Shown here: one piece after another, positions 22,862-32,217 of the stretch | How positions within the stretch are numbered: position 1 is the stretch's first letter | Layout: every line of letters begins with the position of its first letter | NCBI GenBank assembly: GCA_017528375.1 | Contig: JAFXOY010000149.1 | Coordinates: 1 to 64,000, forward strand | Direction: 5' to 3' | Origin: Clostridia bacterium | GTDB lineage: Bacteria; Bacillota; Clostridia; TANB77; CAG-508 | Length of the DNA stretch: 64,000 nt | Position numbers and translations under genes: made by a program | The notes under the pieces: generated by a model | What the model was told of the DNA's origin: nothing | What the model saw: the letters and a program-made list of their open reading frames with translations, nothing else | Database searches by the model: none

Positions 22862-25540
22862 ATGAGTGAAAATTTTAAAAAATATTTTATTAAAGATTCT
22901 GAATTAACTTCAATAGATCAAGACAAATTAAGTTCAAAAGATATTGCAAAAAACATAAGCTTAATTATAGATAACACAAAACCACCATTCGCTGTAGCTG
23001 TAACAGGGAAGAGTGGAATTGGAAAATCTTCAATAATTAATTTGGTTTTAGAAAAATATAAGAAAAATCCTGAAAATTATAATGTTCAACAAGTTAATGT
23101 TTGGAAAGAAGAAGATATTTCATTAAAAAGTATTTTAAGTAAATATGAGAATAATCAAACATATGCTAATGAATATGTAAATGCAAATGTAGCAAATAGT
23201 GAAAAGAATGTGGAGAATGTTAGTTTTTCATCAAATAACCAAGCTAAAGTAAAAATTAATAATCCCGTTTTAAAAACTATTGCAAAAGTTGCAAAATATA
23301 TTGCAATATTCTTAGTATGTTTATTAATAACTAGTTTAATTTTCATATTTATGGAGTATTTACAAAATGCAAATATATATAATTCAAACGATATTTTCTT
23401 TGTCGAAAATACATATTTGAATTATCGTGAAAACTTTGGATTAATATTTATATTCTCTTGTGGTTTAGCTGCTATCGCATTTATTATAAATACATTATTA
23501 AATGCCAATAAAAAACAAAAAAGATCTGAACAAGTAAATATGAATGTGGCAGAAAAAAGAGTTGAAGATACTAGTATTAATAAAATTGGAAATTTAAATA
23601 TTAATTCTAATTATATAATTGATTCAAACAAAACAAATATAATAGTATTAGAAGATGTCGATAAATTAACAGCATCAAAAATGTTAAAAACTTTAGAAGA
23701 AATAAAGTATTGTAATGATAATTCAAATTGTATTATAATAGCACCTTTCGATGAGAAAGTATTAAACAAAGCAATTGATGCTAGAAACGAAATAAAATTA
23801 AGTGGAAATTATAAACCATTAAGATTTGAAAAAGTATTAGATAAATTATTCCAATTCAAAATATATGTACCACATATATCAAATGGGGACATTAAAGATT
23901 ATGCTGTAGAATTAGTAAAAGATTCAGTTCCTTCATTTGTAGATGAATATTGTGAAATTGGTACATTTGAAAAAGTAATAAAAAATGTTTTAATTTATAA
24001 AGATGTTACAACACCAAGACATGCCAAAAAACTTATCAACAATTTTATTAATAATAAGATAATGATATCTTTTAGAGCAAACAATGGAAGAATAGATGAG
24101 AGTTTATTACAAGCTAAAAATTTTGATTTTCAATTAGCTAAAATATCTGTAATTCAATCAGATTTTGAGGTATTTTATAACATATTATTTAAGAATTTTA
24201 ACTATATGGAAGTGCTTACAGATTTATATAGTTTAGATATTGAACAATTAAGAAATGTATTTGATGGAATAGATGAAGATTTAAAACAATTCTTTACAAT
24301 TAAATACAGACCGCTTAGAAACTTCTTAAAACAAACTAAGAATATTCAATTTGATAATATATCAACTTTAATGTATTTAACAAAAGTTAAAACAGAAGTT
24401 ATGTTTAAAGACAAAAGACTTTATAGTTATGTTTCTGGAGAAGAAGATATTTCTGAACTTAGAATACAAGAAGTTGTAGAATTGGTAAAATTAATTGATA
24501 ATAAAGATGACTTAAAAGAGTTTACTAATAACAACTTTGATAAGTTATTAGATCAATATCAAAATAAATGTGAAAATAGAATTTTCTTTATGAATATGAA
24601 AGAAATTGTTGATATTACAAGTGATTATATTAATGATGAACAATATACAAAATATATGGAAATAGCTGCTGAAAACTATAATTATTATCCTGATGAAGCT
24701 TTAGAAATGTTTAGTAATACAAAAATAGAAATTCCTGTTAGTGTTATGAATGTACTTTTCGAAAGGATAAAACAAACATTAACAAAGGAAAATTATGACA
24801 AAACATTTGAGTTTTTAAGAGATAATAGTGAACCTTTCTTTGAGGAAGATGGAAACGTTTCAGATTATGTACAATTTCTCGTAAATTATATTAATCTATC
24901 ATCAAATCCAACTGAAGTAATTCAAGAACTAGATGATAATTTTACAAGAATAGGAAAAGTATATGAGTTAAATAAAAACATTAAAGGCTTAGAAAATCTT
25001 GAAGAAGAAAAAGCATATGATTTTATAGCAAAATGTATTAATAATAGTGACTTAGATAAAACTGTTAATATATTTAATAAAATTTTATCTGACGAAGATT
25101 CAGTAGAAGGATGCTTAAAAATTGAAGAAAAAATGCTTGAATATAACTTAATTGATGTTATTGAATGTAACGTTGATGATATTCTTGATGGAAAATTTGA
25201 AGGAAATACAACTTTATTAAAAAATCTTGTAGATGTTGCAAGTTACAAACAAAATGAGTTAGATCCAACAGATGTAATGAAATTGATTGAAACAGCATTA
25301 TCTGCTAGTAAGAATAAGGGACATATTTTGGGAATATATACTGTATTAAATAAATTTGATAGAATGTATTTCTATGAAATCAGAAGAGATTTTAATGAAG
25401 TTATTTATAATAATTTCCATATAGCTGAAAACAAAGAAGTTAAAAAAGCGGCTTTGGATTGTACAAGATATTTTAAAAATACTCGTTTATTTAAAACAAA
25501 ATTAGATAAAGATGAAGAAAAGTTTTATGAAGAAAATTAA
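22862..25540 (+). CDS. KAP-family P-loop NTPase with two membrane helices
   Basis: An 892-residue protein. Walker A AVTGKSGIGKSSIINLVL lies near residue 50. Two transmembrane helices, near residues 135-160 and 195-215, sit inside the NTPase domain, the mark of KAP (Kidins220/ARMS, PifA) proteins. Walker B TNIIVLEDVDKLT is near residue 258, followed by CIIIAPFDEKVLNKAI and VTTPRHAKKLINNFI (sensor region). The C-terminal 550 residues are helical, charged and without a known domain. It resembles YobI-type KAP proteins. Bacterial KAP NTPases include phage-exclusion factors such as PifA, but no partner defence gene is next to it. It is monocistronic, closed by a 21-bp hairpin. Confidence 0.8.
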   Translation: MSENFKKYFIKDSELTSIDQDKLSSKDIAKNISLIIDNTKPPFAVAVTGKSGIGKSSIINLVLEKYKKNPENYNVQQVNVWKEEDISLKSILSKYENNQTYANEYVNANVANSEKNVENVSFSSNNQAKVKINNPVLKTIAKVAKYIAIFLVCLLITSLIFIFMEYLQNANIYNSNDIFFVENTYLNYRENFGLIFIFSCGLAAIAFIINTLLNANKKQKRSEQVNMNVAEKRVEDTSINKIGNLNINSNYIIDSNKTNIIVLEDVDKLTASKMLKTLEEIKYCNDNSNCIIIAPFDEKVLNKAIDARNEIKLSGNYKPLRFEKVLDKLFQFKIYVPHISNGDIKDYAVELVKDSVPSFVDEYCEIGTFEKVIKNVLIYKDVTTPRHAKKLINNFINNKIMISFRANNGRIDESLLQAKNFDFQLAKISVIQSDFEVFYNILFKNFNYMEVLTDLYSLDIEQLRNVFDGIDEDLKQFFTIKYRPLRNFLKQTKNIQFDNISTLMYLTKVKTEVMFKDKRLYSYVSGEEDISELRIQEVVELVKLIDNKDDLKEFTNNNFDKLLDQYQNKCENRIFFMNMKEIVDITSDYINDEQYTKYMEIAAENYNYYPDEALEMFSNTKIEIPVSVMNVLFERIKQTLTKENYDKTFEFLRDNSEPFFEEDGNVSDYVQFLVNYINLSSNPTEVIQELDDNFTRIGKVYELNKNIKGLENLEEEKAYDFIAKCINNSDLDKTVNIFNKILSDEDSVEGCLKIEEKMLEYNLIDVIECNVDDILDGKFEGNTTLLKNLVDVASYKQNELDPTDVMKLIETALSASKNKGHILGIYTVLNKFDRMYFYEIRRDFNEVIYNNFHIAENKEVKKAALDCTRYFKNTRLFKTKLDKDEEKFYEEN

Positions 25541-25557
25541 TTAAAATGAGGAAAAAG

Positions 25558-25613
25558 ATTGTGCTCGAATAAATATATCAATATGTTAATATATTTATTC
25601 GAGCACAATTTCT
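25558..25613. terminator. 21-bp hairpin between convergent genes
   Basis: ATTGTGCTCGAATAAATATAT (25558-25578) pairs perfectly with 25589-25609 across a 10-nt loop. It lies between the convergent KAP gene and yabG and can serve both, although the flanking T-run is short (TTTC). Confidence 0.7.
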
Positions 25614-25621
25614 TGCTGAAA

Positions 25622-26416
25622 TTAATTCTTTTTTCCAAAACATCCAATTCCACTAATTCCTTTTTGTCCATCTCTTAATTCGTTTTCAAAGTTTTTAATT
25701 GTCACAAATTTATTTCTTTCTGTAATTGCAATATTTTCAGCCACAATTAGAGGATCGACAAAATCTATTAAAATTCGTGCAGGTGATGAGGCAAAGTTGG
25801 CTCCTGCTTGAATTAATGCTTCATAGTAACTTTGGCATGCTCCAGCAAAAATAGCTAGATTATTAGAATAATTTTCCCATTCTCTAGCATGTAAAACAGT
25901 TTTAACAAAATAAGCGGAATGTCTATAATTATAGATATCATTAAATCCAGTACCACGCTTAATCATTCCATCATGTCCAGTAATAACAAGTACGTCAGGT
26001 CTAAATTTATTGAGCAATCCTTTAATAACAAATGGTTGTCTTGTTTCAGAAATGTTTTTAACTATTGCATTGATTCCCATATCTCTATAATAGCGTATGG
26101 ATTTTTGGGAATATCGGCTATCACCATCTAAATGTAGAACTTTACCATAGTTAAGTGATTTTTTGAATCTTTTCGTATATTTGCTGATATGCATTAAAAT
26201 TCTGTTTTCAATATTTTGTTCACTAGATTTTACAATACGTTTATCTATAATTTCCAAGTCTTCTACAGGACTATCTGCTTTAATTCTCATTGTTAAGCCT
26301 TTTAAAATTGCAATCTGCGTTGAATTATTTAATTTAATTATTCTATCAACAATAAAAATAATGTCTTTTTTATAAGATATTCTACCTACAATATCACCTT
26401 TTTTTATTTTCTTCAA
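25622..26416 (-). CDS. yabG: Sporulation-specific protease YabG
   Basis: YabG is a cysteine protease that trims spore-coat proteins late in sporulation. This 264-residue protein has the family blocks GKVLHLDGDSRYSQKSIRYY, FRPDVLVITGHDG, NYRHSAYFVKTV, IFAGACQSYYEALIQAGANF (with the active-site Cys region) and ASSPARILIDFVDP. A TTG at 26416 is preferred because AGAGGTG stands 6 bases before it; a GTG at 26425 inside that ribosome site is the alternative. It is divergent from veg, as in Bacillus where yabG and veg are neighbours. Confidence 0.93.
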   Translation of the reverse strand: MKKIKKGDIVGRISYKKDIIFIVDRIIKLNNSTQIAILKGLTMRIKADSPVEDLEIIDKRIVKSSEQNIENRILMHISKYTKRFKKSLNYGKVLHLDGDSRYSQKSIRYYRDMGINAIVKNISETRQPFVIKGLLNKFRPDVLVITGHDGMIKRGTGFNDIYNYRHSAYFVKTVLHAREWENYSNNLAIFAGACQSYYEALIQAGANFASSPARILIDFVDPLIVAENIAITERNKFVTIKNFENELRDGQKGISGIGCFGKKN

Positions 26417-26575
26417 ATCAAACACCTCTTCATATTGCGTAGGTTATTACATAATATGTAGAATAATGTCGAAGTGTTCATTTCAGTTTTTGTAATATTT
26501 TTGTAATATAAATGAGATATAAATGTAACATTAGCAGAATGAAAGCTGAAAAGCTCTGAAAATACTGAAATGTAG

Positions 26576-26622
26576 GCATTTGGTTAACCATAATTGACTT
26601 TGACAATTTTCGAGCCAAATGC
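26576..26622. promoter_or_regulatory. Inverted repeat around the veg -35 box
   Basis: GCATTTGG (26576-26583) and CCAAATGC (26615-26622) are perfect complements flanking the veg -35. The left arm runs into a 10-bp palindrome TGGTTAACCA (26581-26590). Operator-like. Confidence 0.5.
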
Positions 26623-26628
26623 TATAAT
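26600..26628 (+). promoter_or_regulatory. Consensus sigma-A promoter of veg
   Basis: TTGACA (26600-26605), 17-bp spacer, TATAAT (26623-26628), a perfect consensus. The Bacillus veg promoter is a classic strong sigma-A promoter. Confidence 0.9.
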
Positions 26629-26659
26629 GAAGCTATCTTAAAGAAGTAGGTGATTATAA

Positions 26660-26965
26660 ATGATTTGCAAAAATGATATTTCAAATATTAAAGCAGATAT
26701 TGAAGAAATGAGTGGAAACAAACAACGTATCATCGTTAAGGGTTCGCTAGGAAGGAGTAAATCGTTTGAAAAAGAAGCTACAGTCCAAAAAGCATACCCA
26801 AATATGTTTATTGTAAAATATGATAATGAAGAAAGAAATGCGACATGGAGTTATATAGATGTTTTAACTAGAACTGTTGAGCTTGAAGTGTTTGATGGCG
26901 AAAAATATAGCCCATTTTTACCACCAGCTCCAGAAGATATGAAAAGAGCAAGAGCTACACTATAG
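26660..26965 (+). CDS. veg: Veg family protein
   Basis: A 101-residue protein of the Veg (DUF1021) family: DISNIKADIEEMSGNKQRI, VKGSLGRSKSFEKEATVQKAYPNMFIV and the C-terminal TWSYIDVLTRTVELEVF. Veg is a small beta-barrel (SH3-like) protein; in Bacillus it stimulates biofilm genes and is among the most strongly transcribed. It has about 15 extra residues at the C-terminus (SPFLPPAPEDMKRARATL) compared with Bacillus Veg. Position next to yabG supports the call. Confidence 0.92.
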   Translation: MICKNDISNIKADIEEMSGNKQRIIVKGSLGRSKSFEKEATVQKAYPNMFIVKYDNEERNATWSYIDVLTRTVELEVFDGEKYSPFLPPAPEDMKRARATL

Positions 26966-26974
26966 TTAAATATG

Positions 26975-27006
26975 AAACACGAGGAAATTTACCTCGTGTT
27001 TTTTTG
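26975..27006 (+). terminator. Rho-independent terminator after veg
   Basis: AAACACGAGG (26975-26984) and CCTCGTGTTT (26992-27001), loop AAATTTA, then a T-run. Confidence 0.88.
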
Positions 27007-27088
27007 TTCCGAATTGTTTCATTAATCATGTCATAAACTTAACTCTCTCTTAATATACTTTACTAAATAAAAAATAGGAGGTAAGAAA

Positions 27089-28618
27089 ATGGCGATAGAT
27101 ACATTAAAGGAAAATTTATGTGTTAATCAAATAATTGGAAAAGCTAAAGAGAACATCGTTGCTGAAGGTGATGTGATTATTCCAGATATAAAACCAGATA
27201 TATTAAGTACAATCAATACAAATGGTACGATATGTATTTATAAAAAAGAGGTATTAGATGGTAAAATTAGAATTGATGGTGGAGTACAAGTATATATAAT
27301 GTATTTGGCAGATGACGAAAACAGTAATGTTAGAGGAATTAATACAGTTATAGATTTTACAAAAGTAATAGATATGGAAAATGCAGACTCAAGCATGAGT
27401 ATGGAAACCAATATTAATCTAAATACAATAGAATGCAAGATATTAAATGGACGAAAAGTAAATATAAAAGTTGGAATTGATGTCGAAGCTAGTATTTATT
27501 CAAATGAAAATGTAGAATTTATTAAAGATATACAAAGTATGGATGATATACAAGTTTTAAATATTTCTGAATCTATGGATTCATTACTTGGAAATGGGAT
27601 GACTAAAGCGTATGCTAAAGATACAATAACAATTGAAAATAATGATAATTTATCAGAAATATTGAAAGTAAATATTAATATAATAAACAAAGAAACTAAA
27701 ACAAGTTATAATAAAATTTTAGCAAAAGCAGATATGCAAGTAAATATTGTATATTTGACAGAAGACAATAGAATAAATGAAATAAATTGGCAAATTCCAG
27801 TTATGGGATTCATAGATATGCAAGATATTTCGGATGATAATTTGTGTAATGTAAAATATGAAATAAAAAATGTATTAATAAAGCCAAATAGTGTAGAAGA
27901 ACACTCAATTTATATTGAAGTTGAGCTAGAAATATCATGTAATGTATTTGAAAAAAAGGAATTAAATGTAATTCAAGATTTATATAGCCCATCAGAAAAT
28001 TTAGATATAAGTCAAAAAAATATTACGGTAATGCAGAATAAGCAAAATGTATCTAATAGATGTTTAATTAAAGAAAAAATAATTGCTCCAGAACTTCAAA
28101 ATGCTCGAATTTGCAATACGGAGGTTAGCCCTAAAATTTTAAAACAAAACATTTATAATGATAAAATTATGTATGATGGAGAATTGCAAATCAAATTCAT
28201 GTTTATATCTGGCACAACAAATAGGCTTGATGTTAAAATTCAAACATTACCATTTAACTATAGTCTAGATTGTCCAGGCGTTTTATCAAATTCTAATTTA
28301 AATACAAATATTGATATAGTAACACAAAACTTTGAAAATATGCCGGATGGAAGTATAGAAGCAAATGTAGAACTAGATATAAGTGCCGATGTTTCAAAAA
28401 TGATGGAGATTAAAGTTATTGATAATGTTGAATTGGCAGAAAATCAAGATGCAAATATTTATAGTATAGTAGTTTATTTTGTTAAACCTGGAGATACATT
28501 GTGGAATATTGCTAAAAGGTTCAGAAGTACAATAAATGCTATTGCTTCTGTAAATGGAATAGAGGATGAAAACAAAATTAATGTAGGACAGCAGTTATTT
28601 ATTCCAAAATTTGTGTAG
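27089..28618 (+). CDS. sipL: SipL-like SPOCS (DUF3794) and LysM spore-coat protein
   Basis: A 509-residue protein. At least three DUF3794/SPOCS units are visible (VAEGDVIIPDIKPDILSTI near residue 25; a central repeat; APELQNARICNTEVSPKIL near 340). A C-terminal LysM domain (YFVKPGDTLWNIAKRFRSTI...INVGQQLFIPKF, residues about 460-509) completes the layout. In Clostridioides difficile SipL has this layout and binds SpoIVA through LysM during coat and cortex assembly. AGGAGG precedes the ATG. Placement after yabG-veg and before yunB makes a spore-gene block. Confidence 0.88.
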   Translation: MAIDTLKENLCVNQIIGKAKENIVAEGDVIIPDIKPDILSTINTNGTICIYKKEVLDGKIRIDGGVQVYIMYLADDENSNVRGINTVIDFTKVIDMENADSSMSMETNINLNTIECKILNGRKVNIKVGIDVEASIYSNENVEFIKDIQSMDDIQVLNISESMDSLLGNGMTKAYAKDTITIENNDNLSEILKVNINIINKETKTSYNKILAKADMQVNIVYLTEDNRINEINWQIPVMGFIDMQDISDDNLCNVKYEIKNVLIKPNSVEEHSIYIEVELEISCNVFEKKELNVIQDLYSPSENLDISQKNITVMQNKQNVSNRCLIKEKIIAPELQNARICNTEVSPKILKQNIYNDKIMYDGELQIKFMFISGTTNRLDVKIQTLPFNYSLDCPGVLSNSNLNTNIDIVTQNFENMPDGSIEANVELDISADVSKMMEIKVIDNVELAENQDANIYSIVVYFVKPGDTLWNIAKRFRSTINAIASVNGIEDENKINVGQQLFIPKFV

Positions 28619-28627
28619 GATTAATTT

Positions 28628-29378
28628 ATGGATAAAATCTATTCTAGAAAAAGATTTTTAATTCCTAAATTAAATAGAAAACATAGCAGTTTTATTGTAG
28701 GTTCTAGCAGGAATAATAATAAACCAATTTATAAATTTCAAAATAAAAAATTAATAGTATTTATTATAATAGTGATAATAGCTGTTTTTGTCGCTAATAA
28801 AATAATAGCAACTATAAATCCTATTATGGATGCTATGTGTATTGATATGGCTAAATCTATTGAAACAAAAATTTCAAATGAACAGGCGTCTATTGTAATG
28901 GAAAAATATAAATATGAAGATATTTCAAATATTGTTAAAGATGAACAAGGTAATGTTAAAATGATTCAGATGAATATTGTATCAGTAAATGCAATTACAT
29001 CAGATGTTGCAATTAAAATACAAGAAGGATTAGAAAACTATAATAGTGAAGAGTTTTCAATAAAATTAGGGACATTTACTCGGTATGAAAATATTATCGG
29101 GTAGGGGACCAAGCATTCCAATTAAAATGTCAACTATTGGTAATGTCGAAACAGAGTTGGTTTCGCAGTTTTCACATGCTGGTATAAATCAAACATTACA
29201 CAGAATATATTTAAACGTTAATTGTAAAGTTACAATATTAACTCCATTTGATACAATTGAAGAGAATATAACAAATCAAGTTCTAATAGCAGAAGCGGTA
29301 ATAGTGGGGGAAGTGCCAAGTACTTATTATGATTTGAATGGGGTAAAAGGTGAGGATTTAATTGAATTAGTAAAATAA
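28628..29378 (+). pseudogene. yunB: Sporulation protein YunB, +1 frameshift
   Basis: The first part (28628-29080) has a membrane helix (IVFIIIVIIAVFVANKII) and the YunB region ending SIKLGTFT. At 29081 an extra C shifts the frame, giving RYENIIG-stop. Skipping that C and reading GGT from 29082 gives TGMKILSGRGPSIPIKMSTIG, the conserved YunB continuation, to TAA 29376-29378. The joined length of about 249 residues is normal. YunB is needed for full sporulation in Bacillus. It starts 9 bases after sipL with little ribosome site. The break has the same form (C inserted before GG) as in recD2. Confidence 0.85.
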
Positions 29379-29406
29379 AAAAGAAGCTGTAAAAAGCTTC
29401 TTTTTG
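29379..29406. terminator. Bidirectional terminator between yunB and rpsI
   Basis: AAGAAGCT (29381-29388) and AGCTTCTT (29395-29402), loop GTAAAA, with A-run before and T-run after. Confidence 0.85.
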
Positions 29407-29414
29407 TATAAATA

Positions 29415-29822
29415 TTATCTCTTTGAGAATTGTGGTGCACGTCTTGCTTTCTTTAAACCATATTTCTTTCTTTCTTTCATACGAGGATCTCTTGTTAAGA
29501 AACCTGCTGTTTTTAAAGTTGGTCTAAATTCTCCATTAGCTTGTAATAAAGCTCTTGAGATACCATGACGGATAGCTCCAGCTTGACCTGTGAATCCACC
29601 ACCGATTACTTTACAAATTACATCATATTTTGAAACTGTGTCTGTAGCTGTTAATGGTTGTCTAACTATAACTTTTAAAGTTTCAGCACCGAAATATTCA
29701 TCAATATTTCTACCATTAATTGTTATAACACCTGTTCCTTCAACTAATCTTACTCTTGCAATTGATTTTTTTCTTCTTCCTGTACCGTAGAAAACTATTT
29801 TTTCTGATTTTGCTTTAGGCAT
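29415..29822 (-). CDS. rpsI: Ribosomal protein S9 (uS9)
   Basis: A 135-residue S9 with [46 protein letters not shown] and the conserved C-terminal [17 protein letters not shown] that reaches the P-site tRNA. AAGGGAGG precedes the ATG. It follows rplM by 25 bases in the usual L13-S9 operon. Confidence 0.98.
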   Translation of the reverse strand: MPKAKSEKIVFYGTGRRKKSIARVRLVEGTGVITINGRNIDEYFGAETLKVIVRQPLTATDTVSKYDVICKVIGGGFTGQAGAIRHGISRALLQANGEFRPTLKTAGFLTRDPRMKERKKYGLKKARRAPQFSKR

Positions 29823-29847
29823 TTTTTATTTCCTCCCTTAATATAAA

Positions 29848-30282
29848 TTAGAAATTCCAAATTTCTGGTTTTTGTGCTGCGTTGTCATGTTCGCTACCAG
29901 CATAAATTCTTACTTTTTTAAGCATTTGTCTTCCTAATGTGTTTTTAGGAAGCATTCCTTTGATTGCAAGCATCATTGCTTTTTCTGGATTTTTTTCCAT
30001 CATTACTCTTGCAGTAGTTTCTTTCATACCACCAATATATCCTGAATGGTGTCTGTAGATTTTTTGGTCTAATTTTTTTCCAGTGAAAATAGCTTCACTT
30101 GCATTTAGTATTATAACGTGATCTCCTGCATCCATGTTTGGTGTATAAGTTGGTTTGTGTTTTCCTCTTAATAATTTAGCAGCTTCTGTTGCTACTCTAC
30201 CTAATGGTTTGTTTGCAGCATCAATTATATACCATTTTCTTTCGATTTCATTTCCTTTTAATACATATGTAGTGTTATTCAT
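29848..30282 (-). CDS. rplM: Ribosomal protein L13 (uL13)
   Basis: A 144-residue L13: [35 protein letters not shown]-type block [15 protein letters not shown], and [21 protein letters not shown]. The ATG at 30282 gives the family N-terminus and follows GGAGGG; an ATG at 30306 overlaps that ribosome site and is not used. It is the first gene of the rplM-rpsI operon, with a 110-nt leader. Confidence 0.97.
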   Translation of the reverse strand: MNNTTYVLKGNEIERKWYIIDAANKPLGRVATEAAKLLRGKHKPTYTPNMDAGDHVIILNASEAIFTGKKLDQKIYRHHSGYIGGMKETTARVMMEKNPEKAMMLAIKGMLPKNTLGRQMLKKVRIYAGSEHDNAAQKPEIWNF

Positions 30283-30334
30283 GGTAAAAATTACCCTCCA
30301 TTTCATAAAATAATTTAATTTATATATGAAACTT

Positions 30335-30385
30335 AAAGTGAAACTACCGGGGAGAAGTTTGCCTTCAAGTCATATGTCAATTTAA
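30335..30385 (-). promoter_or_regulatory. Candidate L13 autoregulatory leader
   Basis: The rplM leader on the minus strand holds GAAGGCAAACTTC (GAAG/CTTC hairpin) and CCCCGGTAGTTTC, with AAACT able to pair with AGTTT. Firmicutes use an L13 leader RNA here; this assignment rests on position and partial structure only. Confidence 0.4.
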
Positions 30386-30395
30386 TTGCTTTACT

Positions 30396-30424
30396 ATTTT
30401 ATAACAGATTATTAGAAAAGTCAA
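30396..30424 (-). promoter_or_regulatory. Promoter of rplM-rpsI
   Basis: On the minus strand: TTGACT (30419-30424), 17-bp spacer, TAAAAT (30396-30401). Confidence 0.68.
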
Positions 30425-30471
30425 GGGTTTTTGCAAGAAAATTGATAATTATAAAAAACAAATCAACTATA

Positions 30472-30499
30472 TTGCAAATTAACATAAATTTGATATAAT
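30472..30499 (+). promoter_or_regulatory. Promoter of nth
   Basis: TTGCAA (30472-30477), 16-bp spacer, TATAAT (30494-30499). Confidence 0.65.
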
Positions 30500-30526
30500 G
30501 GATGTGTGAAAATGAGGTGCAATAAA

Positions 30527-31153
30527 ATGAAAAAACAAGATGTAATAAAAGTAATACAAATTTTAAAGAATTATTATCCAGATGCAACATGCAGCTTAGA
30601 TTTTGAAACGCCATTTCAAATGGTTGTAGCAGTTATGCTTTCAGCTCAATGTACAGATGAAAGAGTAAATAAAACTACACCACAGTTATTCGAAAAATAT
30701 GGAACACCTGAAGCAATATCAAAAATGAAATTATCAGAATTAGAAAAAATAATTCATCCATGTGGATTCTATAAAAATAAAGCAAAAAATATAAAAGAAA
30801 CAGCAGAAATAATATTAAATGAATTTGGTGGAAAGGTTCCTGAAAACATGGAAGATTTAATGAAATTACCTGGTGTAGGAAGAAAAAGTGCTAATGTAGT
30901 TATGTTGGAAGCTTTTAATAATCCACAAGGAATTGCTGTTGATACACATGCTAAACGAATTTCTAATAAATTAGGATTATCTAAAAATACTGATCCAGAG
31001 AAAATAGAAATGGATTTGTTAAAAGTTATTCCAAAAGAATATTATTATGATGCAAATCATTTGTTAGTATGGCATGGACGAAAAACTTGTATAGCGAGAA
31101 AACCAAAGTGTGAGCAATGTCCAGTTTATGATTATTGTAAAAACAGAGAATAA
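30527..31153 (+). CDS. nth: Endonuclease III
   Basis: A 208-residue DNA glycosylase/AP lyase for oxidised pyrimidines. LSAQCTDERVNKTTP, the helix-hairpin-helix LPGVGRKSANVV with catalytic Lys, the catalytic Asp in AVDTHAKRIS, and the iron-sulfur ligands CIARKPKCEQCPVYDYC are all present. GAGGTG precedes ATG 30527. The following sigma-factor gene starts 52 bases on, with a GACCGTCC trace of the repeat family between them. Confidence 0.96.
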   Translation: MKKQDVIKVIQILKNYYPDATCSLDFETPFQMVVAVMLSAQCTDERVNKTTPQLFEKYGTPEAISKMKLSELEKIIHPCGFYKNKAKNIKETAEIILNEFGGKVPENMEDLMKLPGVGRKSANVVMLEAFNNPQGIAVDTHAKRISNKLGLSKNTDPEKIEMDLLKVIPKEYYYDANHLLVWHGRKTCIARKPKCEQCPVYDYCKNRE

Positions 31154-31205
31154 TGAAAGACCGTCCAAAAATGTGTCAAAAAGTTTCACGAAAGGAGTGA
31201 AAGCG

Positions 31206-32156
31206 TTGAAAAAAATAGATAAAAAGGAATTACATGAATTATTTGTAGGATTAAAAAACAAGAATCAAAATGCGTATAATAAGCTATATGAGAAGTATTA
31301 TAATTTAGTTTATGGAATTACATTTTCTATATTAAAGAATAAAGAAGATTCAGAAGATATAGCTCATGAGATTTTTACTAAAATTTATAAACTTCCAGTT
31401 GACAAACTACCTGATAATAGTGAGGCTAGTTGGTTATATACTGTAAGTAAAAATGAGTGTTTCTTACATTTAAGAAAGTCAAGACCAAATATAAGTATTG
31501 ATGAAATTTATGAAATTCCGTCAGAGCTGAGTGAAATTGATAAAGTAGTTGATAGTGAATATTATAATAAATTGATGTCTCGTTTAAAAGAAGATGAAAA
31601 AATGATTGTTTCATTAAAAGTACTTTCTGATTTTACTTTTAAAAAGATTTCTCAAGTAATGAATATTCCTATTGGAACAGTTCAATGGAAATATTATAAT
31701 GCTATTAATAGTATAAAAATATCAATAGGAAGCTTGGTTGGAGCAACAATGGCATTTATTTTCGTAATTGCTAGAGGAGAGTTTTGGAAGAAACAGAACT
31801 ATTTTGATAGAGATAATTATAGAAATAACGATGTTAAAGAAGATAGCGTTAATCAAAATGAAAGTATAAATGAATCTGCAACTTCTAGTGATAATAAATT
31901 GAACGAGAGGGATGCATCAAGTGTTAGTGGTAGTGATACAGATAATAAAGCACAACAAAATATTAATGATGTTTCAAAAAACGTGAGTTCTGAGACTAAA
32001 GAGGCTATCGAAGTTCTTGATAAAAGTGAGAGATTCATAGATAGAATTGATGTGATACAAGCTTCTTTTTTAATACTTGGATTAACATTTTTAACAATTT
32101 TTATAATTTTTTTCAAAAAGTACCAACAAAAATTAAGAAAGAAATCATCTAAATAA
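31206..32156 (+). CDS. ECF sigma factor fused to C-terminal membrane helices
   Basis: A 316-residue protein. Region 2 (NAYNKLYEKYYNLVYGITFS, ILKNKEDSEDIAHEIFTKIY) and region 4 (DFTFKKISQVMNIPIGTVQW) of a sigma-70 ECF factor occupy residues 1-165. A membrane helix (IGSLVGATMAFIFVIA) is followed by a 90-residue Ser/Asn/Asp/Glu-rich stretch and a second helix (FLILGLTFLTIFIIFF). The TTG start at 31206 is set by AAAGGAGTG 6 bases upstream. No separate anti-sigma gene is seen; the membrane part may regulate the factor in cis. The VWA gene downstream is a likely partner. Confidence 0.82.
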   Translation: MKKIDKKELHELFVGLKNKNQNAYNKLYEKYYNLVYGITFSILKNKEDSEDIAHEIFTKIYKLPVDKLPDNSEASWLYTVSKNECFLHLRKSRPNISIDEIYEIPSELSEIDKVVDSEYYNKLMSRLKEDEKMIVSLKVLSDFTFKKISQVMNIPIGTVQWKYYNAINSIKISIGSLVGATMAFIFVIARGEFWKKQNYFDRDNYRNNDVKEDSVNQNESINESATSSDNKLNERDASSVSGSDTDNKAQQNINDVSKNVSSETKEAIEVLDKSERFIDRIDVIQASFLILGLTFLTIFIIFFKKYQQKLRKKSSK

Positions 32157-32217
32157 TAGCATTAGTTAAAATACAGAAAATGTAAATACTTGTGATTAAT
32201 GCTAAGGAGGATTAAAA

